This document shows, piece by piece, positions 26,601 through 33,167 of a DNA stretch of 49,855 bases. The translations under genes and the position numbers were made by a program. Every line of letters begins with the position of its first letter. Within the stretch, counting starts at the first letter, position 1. The notes below the pieces were generated by a model. That model was given only the letters and a program-made list of their open reading frames with translations, was not told where the DNA came from and did not search any database. The stretch is from a virus, in IMG/VR virus record IMGVR_UViG_3300031972_002168, positions 1-49,855 of that record; one strand, written 5' to 3'.

Positions 26601-27094
26601 CCGCTGCTGTTGTAGATAATGGTTTATGTACATACGATATATTAGGTTGTACTGATCCAGCAGCTACTAATTATGATGCTTCGGCTAATAATAACGATGG
26701 TTCATGTACATATCCTAGTGCACAAACTTATTCTTTACTTATTAGTTCAACAGCAAGTCAAGGTAAGCTTGGAATACCAGTAAGCAAAGGCGCTATGTCA
26801 GCGTTCTTACAGCAATATATTGCAGATGCAGCGCCGCTTTCAATATATGGCTCTAATGACCCTTATGGTAATTCTTATCAACCGCAAAACTCACCTAATT
26901 TTAACAATGCATTTATTCCACCTGGGTTATTTAAGCTATTAAGAAACGGGCAGATTGTACGTGATGCAGGGTTTTTTGCTAGCACTCAATCAGCAAGTCT
27001 TAGTGTGTATATTAAATATGGAACTGGCACTGGTAATATTGGTGATTTTGTACCTGGTGATGAACTTATTGGTCCTGGTCACCCTAATTATTAA
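17612..27094 (+). CDS. Giant tail stabilisation protein with C-terminal Cys-rich repeats
   Basis: 3160 residues. The N-terminus MPEMKRNFTGGKMNKDLNVR, then EYRDAMNIEIS and GTIQNISGN, is the signature start of crAss-like tail stabilisation proteins. Further core blocks are FWTDNFTEPKKINIDRSIKG, FPRFSYRYKYQDGEYSAFAP and GISKNPESFASYSYRAYFTD with MRLSKDGLTPISDAGM. Such proteins usually have roughly 800-1000 residues (from memory), so about two thirds is added material. This includes beta modules (VTGT/VHGT type), one lone Cys-rich repeat at about residues 451-474, an array of 14 such repeats at about 2642-3035, and a final 125-residue domain ending VPGDELIGPGHPNY. It would form the tail hub with fibre-like extensions contacting the host. 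Confidence 0.8.
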   Translation: MPEMKRNFTGGKMNKDLNVRLVPPGEYRDAMNIEISTSDSSDVGTIQNISGNIKGCNYNAASQYVAANNTNFTYVSQTENPVKPGSTTVASISDEKNNSLYWYVAGPAFEVPKDLGPTADGGFNASTSFKDMIMRTNHDVKVSPSRCQPVFVDQFAYCAANIAADTSTDTILLYSQDIDGNVGVDESMYDNIQVGMKVTGTRWDQDVLIKEFSSTVVGVGFKKKISAVYESDTANITQAGTTQIIGPGPIGNVTTGLRLRTWDNGLSCEFTDPSDGGFKANTAINQYPPPAGQIQFWYPGSQAIGGPQLPNLPTAFQNTPPTNLVVGATVKIKNAISGNNISNPQYDFATQQWNYVDQVGTITNVRLVTLDIAPCVGSGTKQVWLIDVDGYGNSINIGNGFIDFVASDACGAINPATGLTYSTAPPATSSPQFTSYYDPFGQVQTVNPLWYGCTDPTANNYSSLAYYDNGTCAYCTPSDSQLYTYKELVAEILAPDIQVPIPTNRINITQSISGVSVFFANAYDMLRDANGTAIPNVKLKINNSSGAGKYFVNNSCVDTTTLTSPNQTFLDIVDCDDMTTPNNAQGFNRPKYTLTFDLVGANTGLKSITISDTVDLSSVNTVCFESERILNLDPNRLITGVNIIDNLLFWTDNFTEPKKINIDRSIKGTDPRGNKHTLLINELADINTSNNEVIRQEHVNVIKGAPKHPLTLDLLTGRDENLIYTGVINTSVDPDFIGGVNTSSIVSSSNQNVIHDFSDLQVDDTIRLVIEQDINAANYSSISNFSLSWKQGDFLLLKEFTDSVGSSGSGLVPDLVPLDDHTIRCKITDWSGNSFTSNSASITYGSQYQSGSSTGVAVVEVVVVSIPSRPPVPEFGLNNNELKYVVDLESKKEPIFENKFPRFSYRYKYQDGEYSAFAPWSDVAFAAGNLNFDAKYGWNNGMINNAIEIKLKNFTNNIPLDVSEIDILYKEEGSPNCYIVETISPLDPSPGQVRGGRGTVLFTDLPNAWYANEYSVKSETIKSTVSSNQLLRPWDNVPKKALAQEVTGNRIIYGNYEQGYNLGNYKPQFKSYVTSWINKSKAGVSAKSIKSLREYNLGVVFTDKQGRETPILISNTGGFKIDKSKSTDSNRLVAGLVGSPPENVDYFKFFIKETSTEYYNLPMDRWYPAEDGNIWIAFASSDINKVDIDTTLFLKKGDLYAVENSYKYKILAIEEQAPIFIKTRKVRIGTVVHNSGRENGGIFGGGFGNSPNPGGVSFSMNFSDGDFGKSSLSDLDSITDDLYINFLTLEDGKSPLYKISKITSTRGIDANDDQFEYFVTIDKPFKDDINFIFDNPLDPSSVKDNVSVQFTQALIENSPKFEGRFFVKIANDGEIKLDISTGDFEGEYVETSSKMVYLLEDKNPTWYTGAVSGQNTGKSPLRKVSEQAWYHPYDISTGPTGTARPLHEYFAQNGFPTNWITFENTNNAGGTSLRGVLQFGGDAFPQRAGEEEYMRLNARQCFFGQIPTTTTSDGTEPATYFTSGNTDFGVPVTDSSTPGIDMNAGSGVNSHGYGPDGPRPRFDGVWFIDKSHHNFCRPLTGNNTDNLIWYQGTGPIRFDVPESQWISDVTAASEGNIPQPDGINKIEGLDSSIMELSFGGFGYKLWDDGGQSDSFNNKGLWRRMYGNSFNSSPGTSILKEDSFFGIGTTNENYPAEKSFVNKINPGLTFKWNDDPSGTLYTISMIKERNIATFHKESGKLFGNIGGTNFDDYNNKIYTKHFITNPANYLKNWKITVQPEMKWNPAGPVGNRIPTGLRIGEEFENLTGNSTTSGNNVITVQNGQLDSIKLGMTVHGTNIANFSKIISIDGTNVTLDKDATGTGSSLTLQFGFTIRFVSSNTLNNDFSNWTPTVGDPHIVVDSIQATCAENNEFGQRYTLSKGMRLFAYNDITTSGSAVNPGNDYRGHSNCIVKEVGKFDGDLGGYKITLAGYTSPLIPADVLPTAFTAGTTMQFDQVTMNSASNNTERNSDVCFDYRQKMTTQNLTPNIEAKTAGIGAVGYKLSMLEPVETYEDGGVLPPNPYVWETEPKSDEGLDVYYEISESNPIYLTPETINIAIPIGSSVQFGASGENAGSLADDPVQLTVTEITFDNIITLSRPIYVGSGNGVGTAPYTTASGVEIQPVKNGDSIKITRPSGVVFNVKIDQAVGPYDQGSFTRRFKLMSSSIYNSDYYLNWHNCYSFGNGVESNRIRDNFSLPFMLNGVKVSTTSEQDYKEERRKHGLIYSGIYNSTSGVNNLNQFIQAEKITKDLNPAYGSIQKLHAGWGSGGDLISLCEDRVVKILANKDALFNADGNPNVVATDKVLGTATPYAGKNGISKNPESFASYSYRAYFTDKVRGKVMRLSKDGLTPISDAGMRDWFRDNLKFNATNYQAYPSAHSQHVNDKLIGSYDDKKQEYNLTIKVMPRPSKTITYREDVKGWTTFKSYISEMSKSCNNEYYTFNQGDLWIHHIEGTARNNFYGAQYYSSFKVILNDAPGTVKTFHTLNYEGSQSKVDKMLSYDTYDLTSWDNATQSYTSATNTYVNNEHYNLDNKIGWFVRNIKTDMEEGSLNEFIKKEGKWFNYIKGKKQTKSGFGAGGFDSADISFQGIGILQQGQAVASVFGCTNPTAFNYNAAANVDNGTCEAVVNGCMDPLADNYNSAANTDAGCIFVGCMDISYQEYNPLANDGDQSVECVNIAIYGCTDTTQFSSGGSFYPNYTNADSSYYAPCNETNSPGSCVSGQIGDNCCCQPTIIGCTDASKFNYNASANVDDQSCIDILNGCIDPIAANYNSAANTDDGSCFFNGCTDPLAVNYDATILASGGTDDGSCTYQLDGCTDPTAFNYDSNATDDDGSCIPVVNGCTDSTAFNYDSTANIDDGSCEDVVYGCTDPTQVNYSALANTDDGSCILPVNGCTDPNADNYDANANVDDGSCTYPTVNGCTDATANNYDPLANTDDGSCTYDLAGCTDPAANNYDAAAVVDNGLCTYDILGCTDPAATNYDASANNNDGSCTYPSAQTYSLLISSTASQGKLGIPVSKGAMSAFLQQYIADAAPLSIYGSNDPYGNSYQPQNSPNFNNAFIPPGLFKLLRNGQIVRDAGFFASTQSASLSVYIKYGTGTGNIGDFVPGDELIGPGHPNY
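18962..19026 (+). repeat. Isolated Cys-rich repeat unit in the tail protein
   Basis: A single copy of the GCTDPTANNYSSLAYYDNGTC unit sits about 2200 residues before the main array. It shows the same spacing (GCTDP, NY, DNGTC) as the array and is followed by AYCTPSD. Confidence 0.8.
25534..26716 (+). repeat. Array of 14 GCTDP...DDGSC protein repeats (tail protein)
   Basis: Coding repeats of about 26 residues (78 bases), 14 units including divergent ones. The consensus is G-C-T-D-P-x-A-x-N-Y-(D/N)-x-x-A-N-x-D-D-G-S-C. Each unit has two cysteines, presumably one disulphide per unit once outside the cytoplasm, and the Asp-rich end could bind Ca. Later units (from about 25940) are more regular than the first four; one is expanded around a CCC segment. 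DNA identity between units is moderate, so this is an old array rather than a recent duplication. Confidence 0.9.
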
Positions 27095-27105
27095 AATATA
27101 AAAAT

Positions 27106-27480
27106 ATGAAAATACACACTTTAACTTTTGGTAGTGAAATTAATTTTAGCTTACAAGTAGGTGATGCTGTATATTATTCTCCAGTTAGTTCTGTGGCTAG
27201 TGAAGGTAGTTTTAACACTGTGGATAATTATGCTGATATAGTAAATTTTGGAGTTGTATCTGCTTTACTACCACCAAATAGTATTGATGTTGTATATGAT
27301 GAAACACAAGTAAACCCACCATCAGATAATCCTGGTGATTATATTATGTTTGCTAAAAACAAACAAGTTAACTCTTCAAGTTTAAAAGGTTATTATGCAG
27401 AAGTAGAATTTAATAATTTATCTACAGGTAAAATAGAATTATTTTCAGTTGGTTCAGAAGTTTCAGAAAGTAGTAAATAA
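27106..27480 (+). CDS. Hypothetical tail-region protein
   Basis: 124 residues, beta-rich, without signal peptide. Segments HTLTFGSEINFSLQVGDAVY, FGVVSALLPPNSIDVVYDE, YIMFAKNKQVNSSSLKGYYA and EVEFNNLSTGKIELFSVGSE suggest a small sandwich domain. The LQVGDAVYYSP element resembles the VGDxV turns that recur in the neighbouring 738-residue protein. It follows the giant tail gene after 11 bases and precedes two genes with a shared N-terminal module, so it is probably a small virion component or assembly partner of that block. No family recognised. Confidence 0.55.
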   Translation: MKIHTLTFGSEINFSLQVGDAVYYSPVSSVASEGSFNTVDNYADIVNFGVVSALLPPNSIDVVYDETQVNPPSDNPGDYIMFAKNKQVNSSSLKGYYAEVEFNNLSTGKIELFSVGSEVSESSK

Positions 27481-27494
27481 ATAAAATAAAACAA

Positions 27495-27890
27495 ATGTCA
27501 AACGGATACGGAAGCTCATCAGGTAGTAGTAATAGAACAAGTGGTCAGTCTAATCAAAGAAGAACTAACCCGCAAGGTAGAGTGGCACCAGAAGGTTTTC
27601 ACTACATGCCAGACGGTACTTTAATGTCTGACGCGGAGCATACTAAGTTATACGGAGACTCTCCAGATGATAGTACTGTTGATACAAGCGAACAATTACA
27701 AGAACAAAGTTCTACATATAATTGCGTTAGAACAAAAGGAGTTAATGCAACATATTTACACGAATGCGTTGAAGTAAATTTTCCTTTATATGGCTCGTAT
27801 ACAACATTAAATGATTGTTTAGCGGAGTGTGGTAAAGATAATAATATAGATCCAGAAGCTTTTGGAGGTGCTTTATATTATAGAAAATAA
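27495..27890 (+). CDS. Tail-associated protein with shared N-terminal module and Cys-rich tail
   Basis: 131 residues. The first 30 are Gly/Ser/Asn-rich (MSNGYGSSSGSSNRTSGQSN), followed by the module QGRVAPEGFHYMPDGTLMSD and EHTKLYG, which recurs in the next gene. The C-terminal 65 residues form a different Cys-rich domain (STYNCVRTKGVNATYLHECV, YTTLNDCLAEC) with four cysteines. The shared module is probably a virion-attachment or assembly tag, with each protein carrying its own C-terminal domain. No signal peptide. Confidence 0.6.
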   Translation: MSNGYGSSSGSSNRTSGQSNQRRTNPQGRVAPEGFHYMPDGTLMSDAEHTKLYGDSPDDSTVDTSEQLQEQSSTYNCVRTKGVNATYLHECVEVNFPLYGSYTTLNDCLAECGKDNNIDPEAFGGALYYRK

Positions 27891-27911
27891 TAACAATAAA
27901 AATAAAAATAA

Positions 27912-30128
27912 ATGTCAAACGGATATGGTGGTGGATCATCAACTGGCTCAGGCCAAAGAGTAGCCGCACCACAGCAAAGTAGAGTTAATACTCAAGGTCA
28001 AGTTGCCCCTGAAGGTTTTCATTACATGCCTGATGGTAGCTTAATGTCAGATGAAGAGCATGCTAGACTATATAGTAGTAAAACAATTAAAGGTTTTGAC
28101 TTAGATCTTTCTGATTTATCAGCTGTTGGTGAAACAAGACCTTTTAATATAACTGGCGATGCTGATGGTGAATTTATTTTAGAAGTTAAAAACAATGCTA
28201 ACGGTAATTATTACAACTTTGCTACAAATAAATTTCAAACAACTCAATACAAGTTAGGAGGAATTTTAACTGGTGGCGTTTATAGTGGTCAAATACAATT
28301 TCCATCAACTATAACTACAGATACTGTTAACGGCGCTGTTTCTAGTGGAGTAAAAGTAGTTATGGACACTGTTGTTGCTAACACTATGGCTGTTGGAGAT
28401 AGAGTTAGAGGTAATACTACTTTAAACGAAGGTTCTATTACTGTAGCTGCTTTAGACCCAGATGGTGATAATACTAGTGAGTTTTCTTTATCGTCAGCAG
28501 TTGCTTTAGATGATGGTGTAACTCTTTCATTTGCTAGTAGTGCTCAATATGATATTTATTTGTATGCAAAACCAGGTACTAAGCATGTAGAATATAATGA
28601 ATTTAGATTTTTAGATAATTCTATTGATTTAAATTCTTCTATAGGTTCTAACTCTTTAATGTTACAAAAAGTAATATATCAATATCCTGATGTATCTTTA
28701 ACAATAGATAAAATATCTCCTAGTTCAACAATTGAAATGACTGGATCTGGACATACTACTAAAACTATAGTAGTTCCTAGAGGTAAAAGTAAAGGTAAAG
28801 TACCTTTTTCAATAAAATCTATAGTAAGTACTGCTAGTAAAGCTTATCAAATTTTAAAACAACCTGATATAAACGATATACTAAGCAAAAAAGATATTAC
28901 TATAGGTTCTGCTCCAGAAACCTTACCAAATGAAAATATATATCCAACAGCTAGAACCGCTTTTGATGGTGATGATGTTAACGGCGCTGTAACTAGTGGT
29001 AGCTTAGTTAGAATGGACAATACTGATTTATCCGCGGTTATTGAAGTTGGAGATAAAATAACCTCACCAAAAACCACTGGTACAATAGATGGCAATATTG
29101 CAGATGGAGATAAAGTAATTTTAGATCAAAATGTAGCAACTATAATGGCCGTTGGTGATCAAGTAACTGGGTGTGCCGCGTGTAATTCTAATACAATAGT
29201 TGTTAAAACTTTAAATCCAGATGGTGATAACGCTAAGGAGTTTGATGTAGAATTAGAAGGTGGTGGAGATGCATCTACTCAATTTGATGATGGTAAAACT
29301 TTAACATTTAGCTCTAAAGTTAATAGAAGTTTAACAACAGTAACAGTTGTAGAAACTAGTGGTAATGCCACTGATTTTACAATGTCACAAGCGATACAGT
29401 TTCGTGATGATCAACCATTAACTTTTACGCCACAAGCAAACTACCAATGGCCAGTAGATGATATTAGTGGTATTTCTCTTGGTGCTTTTGTTGCACCTGC
29501 TACAAATGTCGCTTCTAATACAATACTGGCTGATTACTCAGATACTACAATTTTAAACCAAGGAACAGCAAGCGAGCAAACAATAGTAAATTATCAAGCG
29601 CCTTTTAAAACAACTGGTGGTCAAAAACCAACAATAACAAATGGCGTTATAACAACACAACCAGGAAGCATTATTTTTGATCAACAACAAGCATTGTTGT
29701 TAGCTAGCGATACTATAAGTATTCTTGGCGCTGGGCAAAGTAATATATTATCTCTTTCTGGTTTTGAATTACGTATTACTGATCTTAAAATTTCATTGGC
29801 ACCAATACAAACTACATCAACAGCGGTTTGTAATAGCGCAACACTAGCTGTTTCTTCTGTAAATGGTATACTACCTAATGTAAGTACAGTTAGTGGTATA
29901 GGTATTAATGCTGCTTTATCTAATCCAACCGTTACAGCTAGAAGTGCTACTAGTGGTGCTGGTAATTTAACGTTAAGTACATCACAAGTTTTAGAATCAG
30001 GCCAAACATTTACATTTGCAGGTGCTGGCCAAGAGGCAACTATTAGTGGTAATATAGAAATTATAAAAGCAGGTACTAGTGATGGTACTATTTTCTTTGA
30101 TATGGAAAACCTTGTATCTATCACATAA
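27912..30128 (+). CDS. Fibre-like tail protein with repeated beta modules
   Basis: 738 residues. It begins with a Gly/Ser-rich stretch, then QGQVAPEGFHYMPDGSLMSD, the same module as the preceding protein. After it comes a long beta-rich region with repeating elements. Units near residues 140-215 and 355-480 share the pattern VNGAVxSG, MAVGDxVxG, TIxVxxLxPDGDN, then xDDGxTLxFSS. The last third (LGAFVAPATNVASNTILADY onward) is Thr/Ser/Ala-rich. Such repeats suit an elongated fibre or whisker. No signal peptide, chaperone or enzymatic motif. Its role in host contact is inferred. Confidence 0.6.
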   Translation: MSNGYGGGSSTGSGQRVAAPQQSRVNTQGQVAPEGFHYMPDGSLMSDEEHARLYSSKTIKGFDLDLSDLSAVGETRPFNITGDADGEFILEVKNNANGNYYNFATNKFQTTQYKLGGILTGGVYSGQIQFPSTITTDTVNGAVSSGVKVVMDTVVANTMAVGDRVRGNTTLNEGSITVAALDPDGDNTSEFSLSSAVALDDGVTLSFASSAQYDIYLYAKPGTKHVEYNEFRFLDNSIDLNSSIGSNSLMLQKVIYQYPDVSLTIDKISPSSTIEMTGSGHTTKTIVVPRGKSKGKVPFSIKSIVSTASKAYQILKQPDINDILSKKDITIGSAPETLPNENIYPTARTAFDGDDVNGAVTSGSLVRMDNTDLSAVIEVGDKITSPKTTGTIDGNIADGDKVILDQNVATIMAVGDQVTGCAACNSNTIVVKTLNPDGDNAKEFDVELEGGGDASTQFDDGKTLTFSSKVNRSLTTVTVVETSGNATDFTMSQAIQFRDDQPLTFTPQANYQWPVDDISGISLGAFVAPATNVASNTILADYSDTTILNQGTASEQTIVNYQAPFKTTGGQKPTITNGVITTQPGSIIFDQQQALLLASDTISILGAGQSNILSLSGFELRITDLKISLAPIQTTSTAVCNSATLAVSSVNGILPNVSTVSGIGINAALSNPTVTARSATSGAGNLTLSTSQVLESGQTFTFAGAGQEATISGNIEIIKAGTSDGTIFFDMENLVSIT

Positions 30129-30183
30129 AAGTAAAAAAACAGTGAAAACTGTGACTATAATACTTATAATTAAATAAAATATT

Positions 30184-30597
30184 ATGGGTGATGATTTAGT
30201 AGTACGTAATCTACAAAAAGATGATTACAATTTTATAGCAAAGTGGTGGAAATGGTGGAGATGGAAAGTTATACCAAAAGAAATGTTACCAGAAAACGGG
30301 TTAAGTGGTTTAATGTTAGAAAAAAAAGGAATTAAAATAGTAGCTGGATTTATTTACATGACAAACTCAACCACTGCAATATTAGACTGGATCGTATCTA
30401 ATCCAGATTACAGAGATAAAGATAGAAAATACGCAATAGAACTTTTAATAGTTACAGCAGAAGAATATTGTAAAAAGCTAGGATATGATAATATGTTTAG
30501 TATAGGTAGAAATAAACATTTAATAGATACACATAAAAAATTAGGATGGGCGGTTGATAATAAATCGTCTTATGAAATAATAAAAAAATTAAGATAA
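30184..30597 (+). CDS. GNAT-like acetyltransferase (putative)
   Basis: 137 residues, the length of a single GNAT domain. The order fits: strand VVRNLQKDDYNFIAKWW with a helix, strand LSGLMLEKKGIKIVAGFIYM, strand AILDWIVSNPDYRDK (position of the acetyl-CoA pyrophosphate loop, although no clear Q/RxxGxG/A is present), helix YAIELLIVTAEEYCKKLGYD, then NMFSIGRNKHLIDTHKKLGW, which resembles the usual C-terminal NxxxxxxYxKxGF element. A weak CoA loop means it might be a non-catalytic relative. Preceded by a 55-base gap with a short ACAGT-GAAA-ACTGT hairpin. Confidence 0.55.
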   Translation: MGDDLVVRNLQKDDYNFIAKWWKWWRWKVIPKEMLPENGLSGLMLEKKGIKIVAGFIYMTNSTTAILDWIVSNPDYRDKDRKYAIELLIVTAEEYCKKLGYDNMFSIGRNKHLIDTHKKLGWAVDNKSSYEIIKKLR

Positions 30598-30598
30598 T

Positions 30599-31336
30599 AT
30601 GGGCATAGCAACAGCAGTGACAATAGGTACATCTTTGTATGGCATTTACAGCTCTAGCCAAATGCGTGAACAAGCTGAATCACAAGCCAAAGAAGCTTTA
30701 GCTGCAAGAAAAGAGCAGCAAGATAAAGTAGATGCAGAAATGGCTAAATATAGAGCTATGAAGTTTACAAATCCATATGCTGACATGGAAAATACTTTTG
30801 AAGATTTAAGAGTGTCTACCGCTGCTGCTGAGTTTCAAGCAGATCAAGGTGCTCAGCAAAGAGCAGATATATTAAGTCAACTACGTGGTGCTGCTGGGCC
30901 TAGCGGTGTTGCTGGTTTAGCACAAATGCTAGCTAATCAAGGTCAATTACAAGCAAGGGCAATATCTGCTGATTTACAAAAACAAGAAGTAATGAACGAA
31001 AGGCTTAGAGCTACAGGCGCACAAAAAGTAGCGCAACTACAAGCGAGTGGTGATGCAATGGTTCAACAAGCTGAATCTGGAAGGCAAGCTAGTATATTAG
31101 GCGCTCAGTATGGCCAAGCTGCTGGTGCTAATGTAGATTATCAAAGAGCTTTATTAAACCAACAATATGCTGATCAAGCTGCTGATCAAATGATGATTAG
31201 TAGCTTAGGTTCGTTAGCTGGTAGTATAGGTGATGTTGATTTTGGTAAATTAGGAGGAAAATTTAAAAGTTTTGGTGATCAATTTAAAAGAATAGGTATT
31301 TTTAATAGGATGGATGAAATGGTTAAAATTCCTTAA
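30599..31336 (+). CDS. Internal virion (ejection) protein, putative
   Basis: 245 residues. A short hydrophobic start (GIATAVTIGTSLYGIYSS) is followed by a long Ala/Gln-rich helical region (REQAESQAKEALAARKEQQD, SGVAGLAQMLANQGQLQARA, QQYADQAADQMMISSLGSLA), then a Gly/Phe/Lys tail. This composition, size and location between tail genes and very large virion proteins match T7 gp14-like internal core proteins that are ejected into the host envelope with the genome. The Ala/Gln-rich helices could insert in membrane or form a channel. No sequence match is claimed. Confidence 0.6.
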   Translation: MGIATAVTIGTSLYGIYSSSQMREQAESQAKEALAARKEQQDKVDAEMAKYRAMKFTNPYADMENTFEDLRVSTAAAEFQADQGAQQRADILSQLRGAAGPSGVAGLAQMLANQGQLQARAISADLQKQEVMNERLRATGAQKVAQLQASGDAMVQQAESGRQASILGAQYGQAAGANVDYQRALLNQQYADQAADQMMISSLGSLAGSIGDVDFGKLGGKFKSFGDQFKRIGIFNRMDEMVKIP

Positions 31337-31354
31337 TAGATTAAAAAATAAAAT

Positions 31355-33166
31355 ATGGCAACAAGTTTACTAGGAAAAGCAGATGCAACAATTGCAGATA
31401 TGTCTCTAAAAGAGGCTATGGCTGATGTTACACCTAACTTAAAAAGTGTATATGATGAAAAAGTAAAAACACAAGCTTTGCTTCAAACTAAAGTTGAAGC
31501 TTATTTTGACGGATTAAACAAAGAAAACAATGCTTTATCTGACATGTTAGATGAAACGTTAAACACAACTGTTGAGGGCGCTGATAATGAAGTAACTCAA
31601 GACATGTATTTTAACTTTATTAATCCTATGCGAGATGAGATAGAAGGTTTACCTAATACCAGAGAAGGTGATTTACAAAGAGCGAAAATAAAAGCTAAAC
31701 TAAATAGATTAAAAGATAACGCCGCTACTACAAGTCAAACTTTAATTGATTTAAAAACTAAAGTTTTAAATCAAGATTATAATGTAGATGGTACTGGTGG
31801 TCCAACTTTAGCGTTTCTTAATCAAATAGCTAATGGCTCTGTTAAAAGAAGCATTAGTGACGATGGTAGAATAGTATTTACCAACCCTGCTACTGGTGAA
31901 AAAGTTGATGAAAAAGGTTTGAGAGCTTTAATAGCTGCAAAAGATCCTAATGACAGCGCTGGTTTTAATAAAGTAACAGTTGGTGCCAATGCAAATGGTA
32001 AAACTGGTAAAACTTTTGAAGATAGTTACCAATCTTATGTAAACGATTATTATAAATCTTTTAAAACAAAAACTGGTTTTGCAGATAACATACATACAAG
32101 GCAAGAAGGTTTAGAATTTACTTTTGCAGAATATTTATCAGGTAAAGGCGATGGTACAGAAAATATGAAAATATTTGATGCTTTAAGAAAAATCATGCCA
32201 GATCAAATACCACAAGATAAAACTGGTGACGGTAAAATTACAGCAGAAGATTTTGCTAGTCCAGAAAATGCTATAAAGCTAATAAAATCATTAACACAAA
32301 TAAACAACCCTGAAAGTGAAGGTGGTTTTAATTTTCAACTAGCAAAGCAAGTTGCAGCTGAATTTTATACAGATAATATAGCAAGAAAAGAGCACCAAGA
32401 TGGTATGACTATATTTAATAGAGCTAGTAATAGAGGTGGTGGTGGTATTAACGAGGAAGGAGGAACAGGCTTTTTAACAACTAAAAAAGGTGTTAATAGC
32501 GGCTCTTTAGGTTATTATGTTTTTCCTGATTTCAACAGCGCTAAATTTGCTTATGATCAATTTAATTTGGCTAGTAAAGGTGAAAAAGCTAAATTTAGTA
32601 TAGGTAAAGCTCAATATGTTTTTGATGTTAAAGGAGATAATGCTTATAAATGGATTGAAAAAACAGCTGGTGGTGACCAAAGAGTTTTAGGTACAACTAC
32701 CGAAACAATAGGACCTGATGGATTTGGTATAACAGATCCTGATTTTTTAAAAATAAATAACTTTGAAGGCTCAAGTACTAATGAAATAGAAAAATTTGAA
32801 GGTTTAGGTAATACAAAACAAATTGGATTAACTTTTGAAAATTTTCAACAAGATGAATATAATTTTACAACTTCTTTACAAGAAAAGTATGATTTAAGTA
32901 ATTTTGTAATTAAAGATACACCTGGAATTACAACAAGTTTACTTGGTTTTGGAGAATCTTTTGGAAATGCTATTGACATTGTTGATAAATCATCTGGTAG
33001 AGTAATATATAGAGATCGTACAAATTATACTGACAATGAAAAAGCACAAGCAGCTGCTGATAGATTTAATGAATTTTTAACAAAATACAATATTAAATTA
33101 AAAGATCCAACAGCAGGAATGAGTGCAAAAGAAAGAATCGAATATTACCAAAAAAATCCAAAATAA
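31355..33166 (+). CDS. Large internal virion protein, putative
   Basis: 603 residues, mostly soluble and mixed helix/strand. The first 150 residues are helical (SLLGKADATIADMSLKEAMA, QTLIDLKTKVLNQDYNVDG), the remainder is globular. Around residue 290 there is an EF-hand-like loop, DKTGDGKITAED, with Asp at positions 1, 5 and 12. No peptidase or lysozyme motif is evident. The gene lies between the internal-protein candidate and the 2244-residue polyvalent protein (1-base gap to its start), the position of ejected proteins in podoviruses. Role inferred from position and size. Confidence 0.55.
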   Translation: MATSLLGKADATIADMSLKEAMADVTPNLKSVYDEKVKTQALLQTKVEAYFDGLNKENNALSDMLDETLNTTVEGADNEVTQDMYFNFINPMRDEIEGLPNTREGDLQRAKIKAKLNRLKDNAATTSQTLIDLKTKVLNQDYNVDGTGGPTLAFLNQIANGSVKRSISDDGRIVFTNPATGEKVDEKGLRALIAAKDPNDSAGFNKVTVGANANGKTGKTFEDSYQSYVNDYYKSFKTKTGFADNIHTRQEGLEFTFAEYLSGKGDGTENMKIFDALRKIMPDQIPQDKTGDGKITAEDFASPENAIKLIKSLTQINNPESEGGFNFQLAKQVAAEFYTDNIARKEHQDGMTIFNRASNRGGGGINEEGGTGFLTTKKGVNSGSLGYYVFPDFNSAKFAYDQFNLASKGEKAKFSIGKAQYVFDVKGDNAYKWIEKTAGGDQRVLGTTTETIGPDGFGITDPDFLKINNFEGSSTNEIEKFEGLGNTKQIGLTFENFQQDEYNFTTSLQEKYDLSNFVIKDTPGITTSLLGFGESFGNAIDIVDKSSGRVIYRDRTNYTDNEKAQAAADRFNEFLTKYNIKLKDPTAGMSAKERIEYYQKNPK

Positions 33167-33167
33167 T

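Noticed and set aside
25534-26716. Possible CRISPR or satellite array
   Set aside because: Period of about 78 bases with drifting sequence is explained by in-frame protein repeats with conserved Cys and Asp; there are no identical repeats with unique spacers.
25534-26716. Dockerin or EF-hand reading of the Asp-rich repeat ends
   Set aside because: DDGSC lacks the 12-residue DxDxDG loop spacing and each unit is defined by two cysteines, so calcium binding remains only a possibility.
29681-30124. Minus-strand open frame of 147 codons
   Set aside because: It is antisense to the Thr/Ser/Ala-rich end of the fibre-like protein and has no own leader, motif or neighbours on that strand.
30139-30152. 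ACAGT-GAAA-ACTGT hairpin after the fibre-like gene
   Set aside because: The stem is 5 bp only and no T-run follows; too weak to call a terminator.
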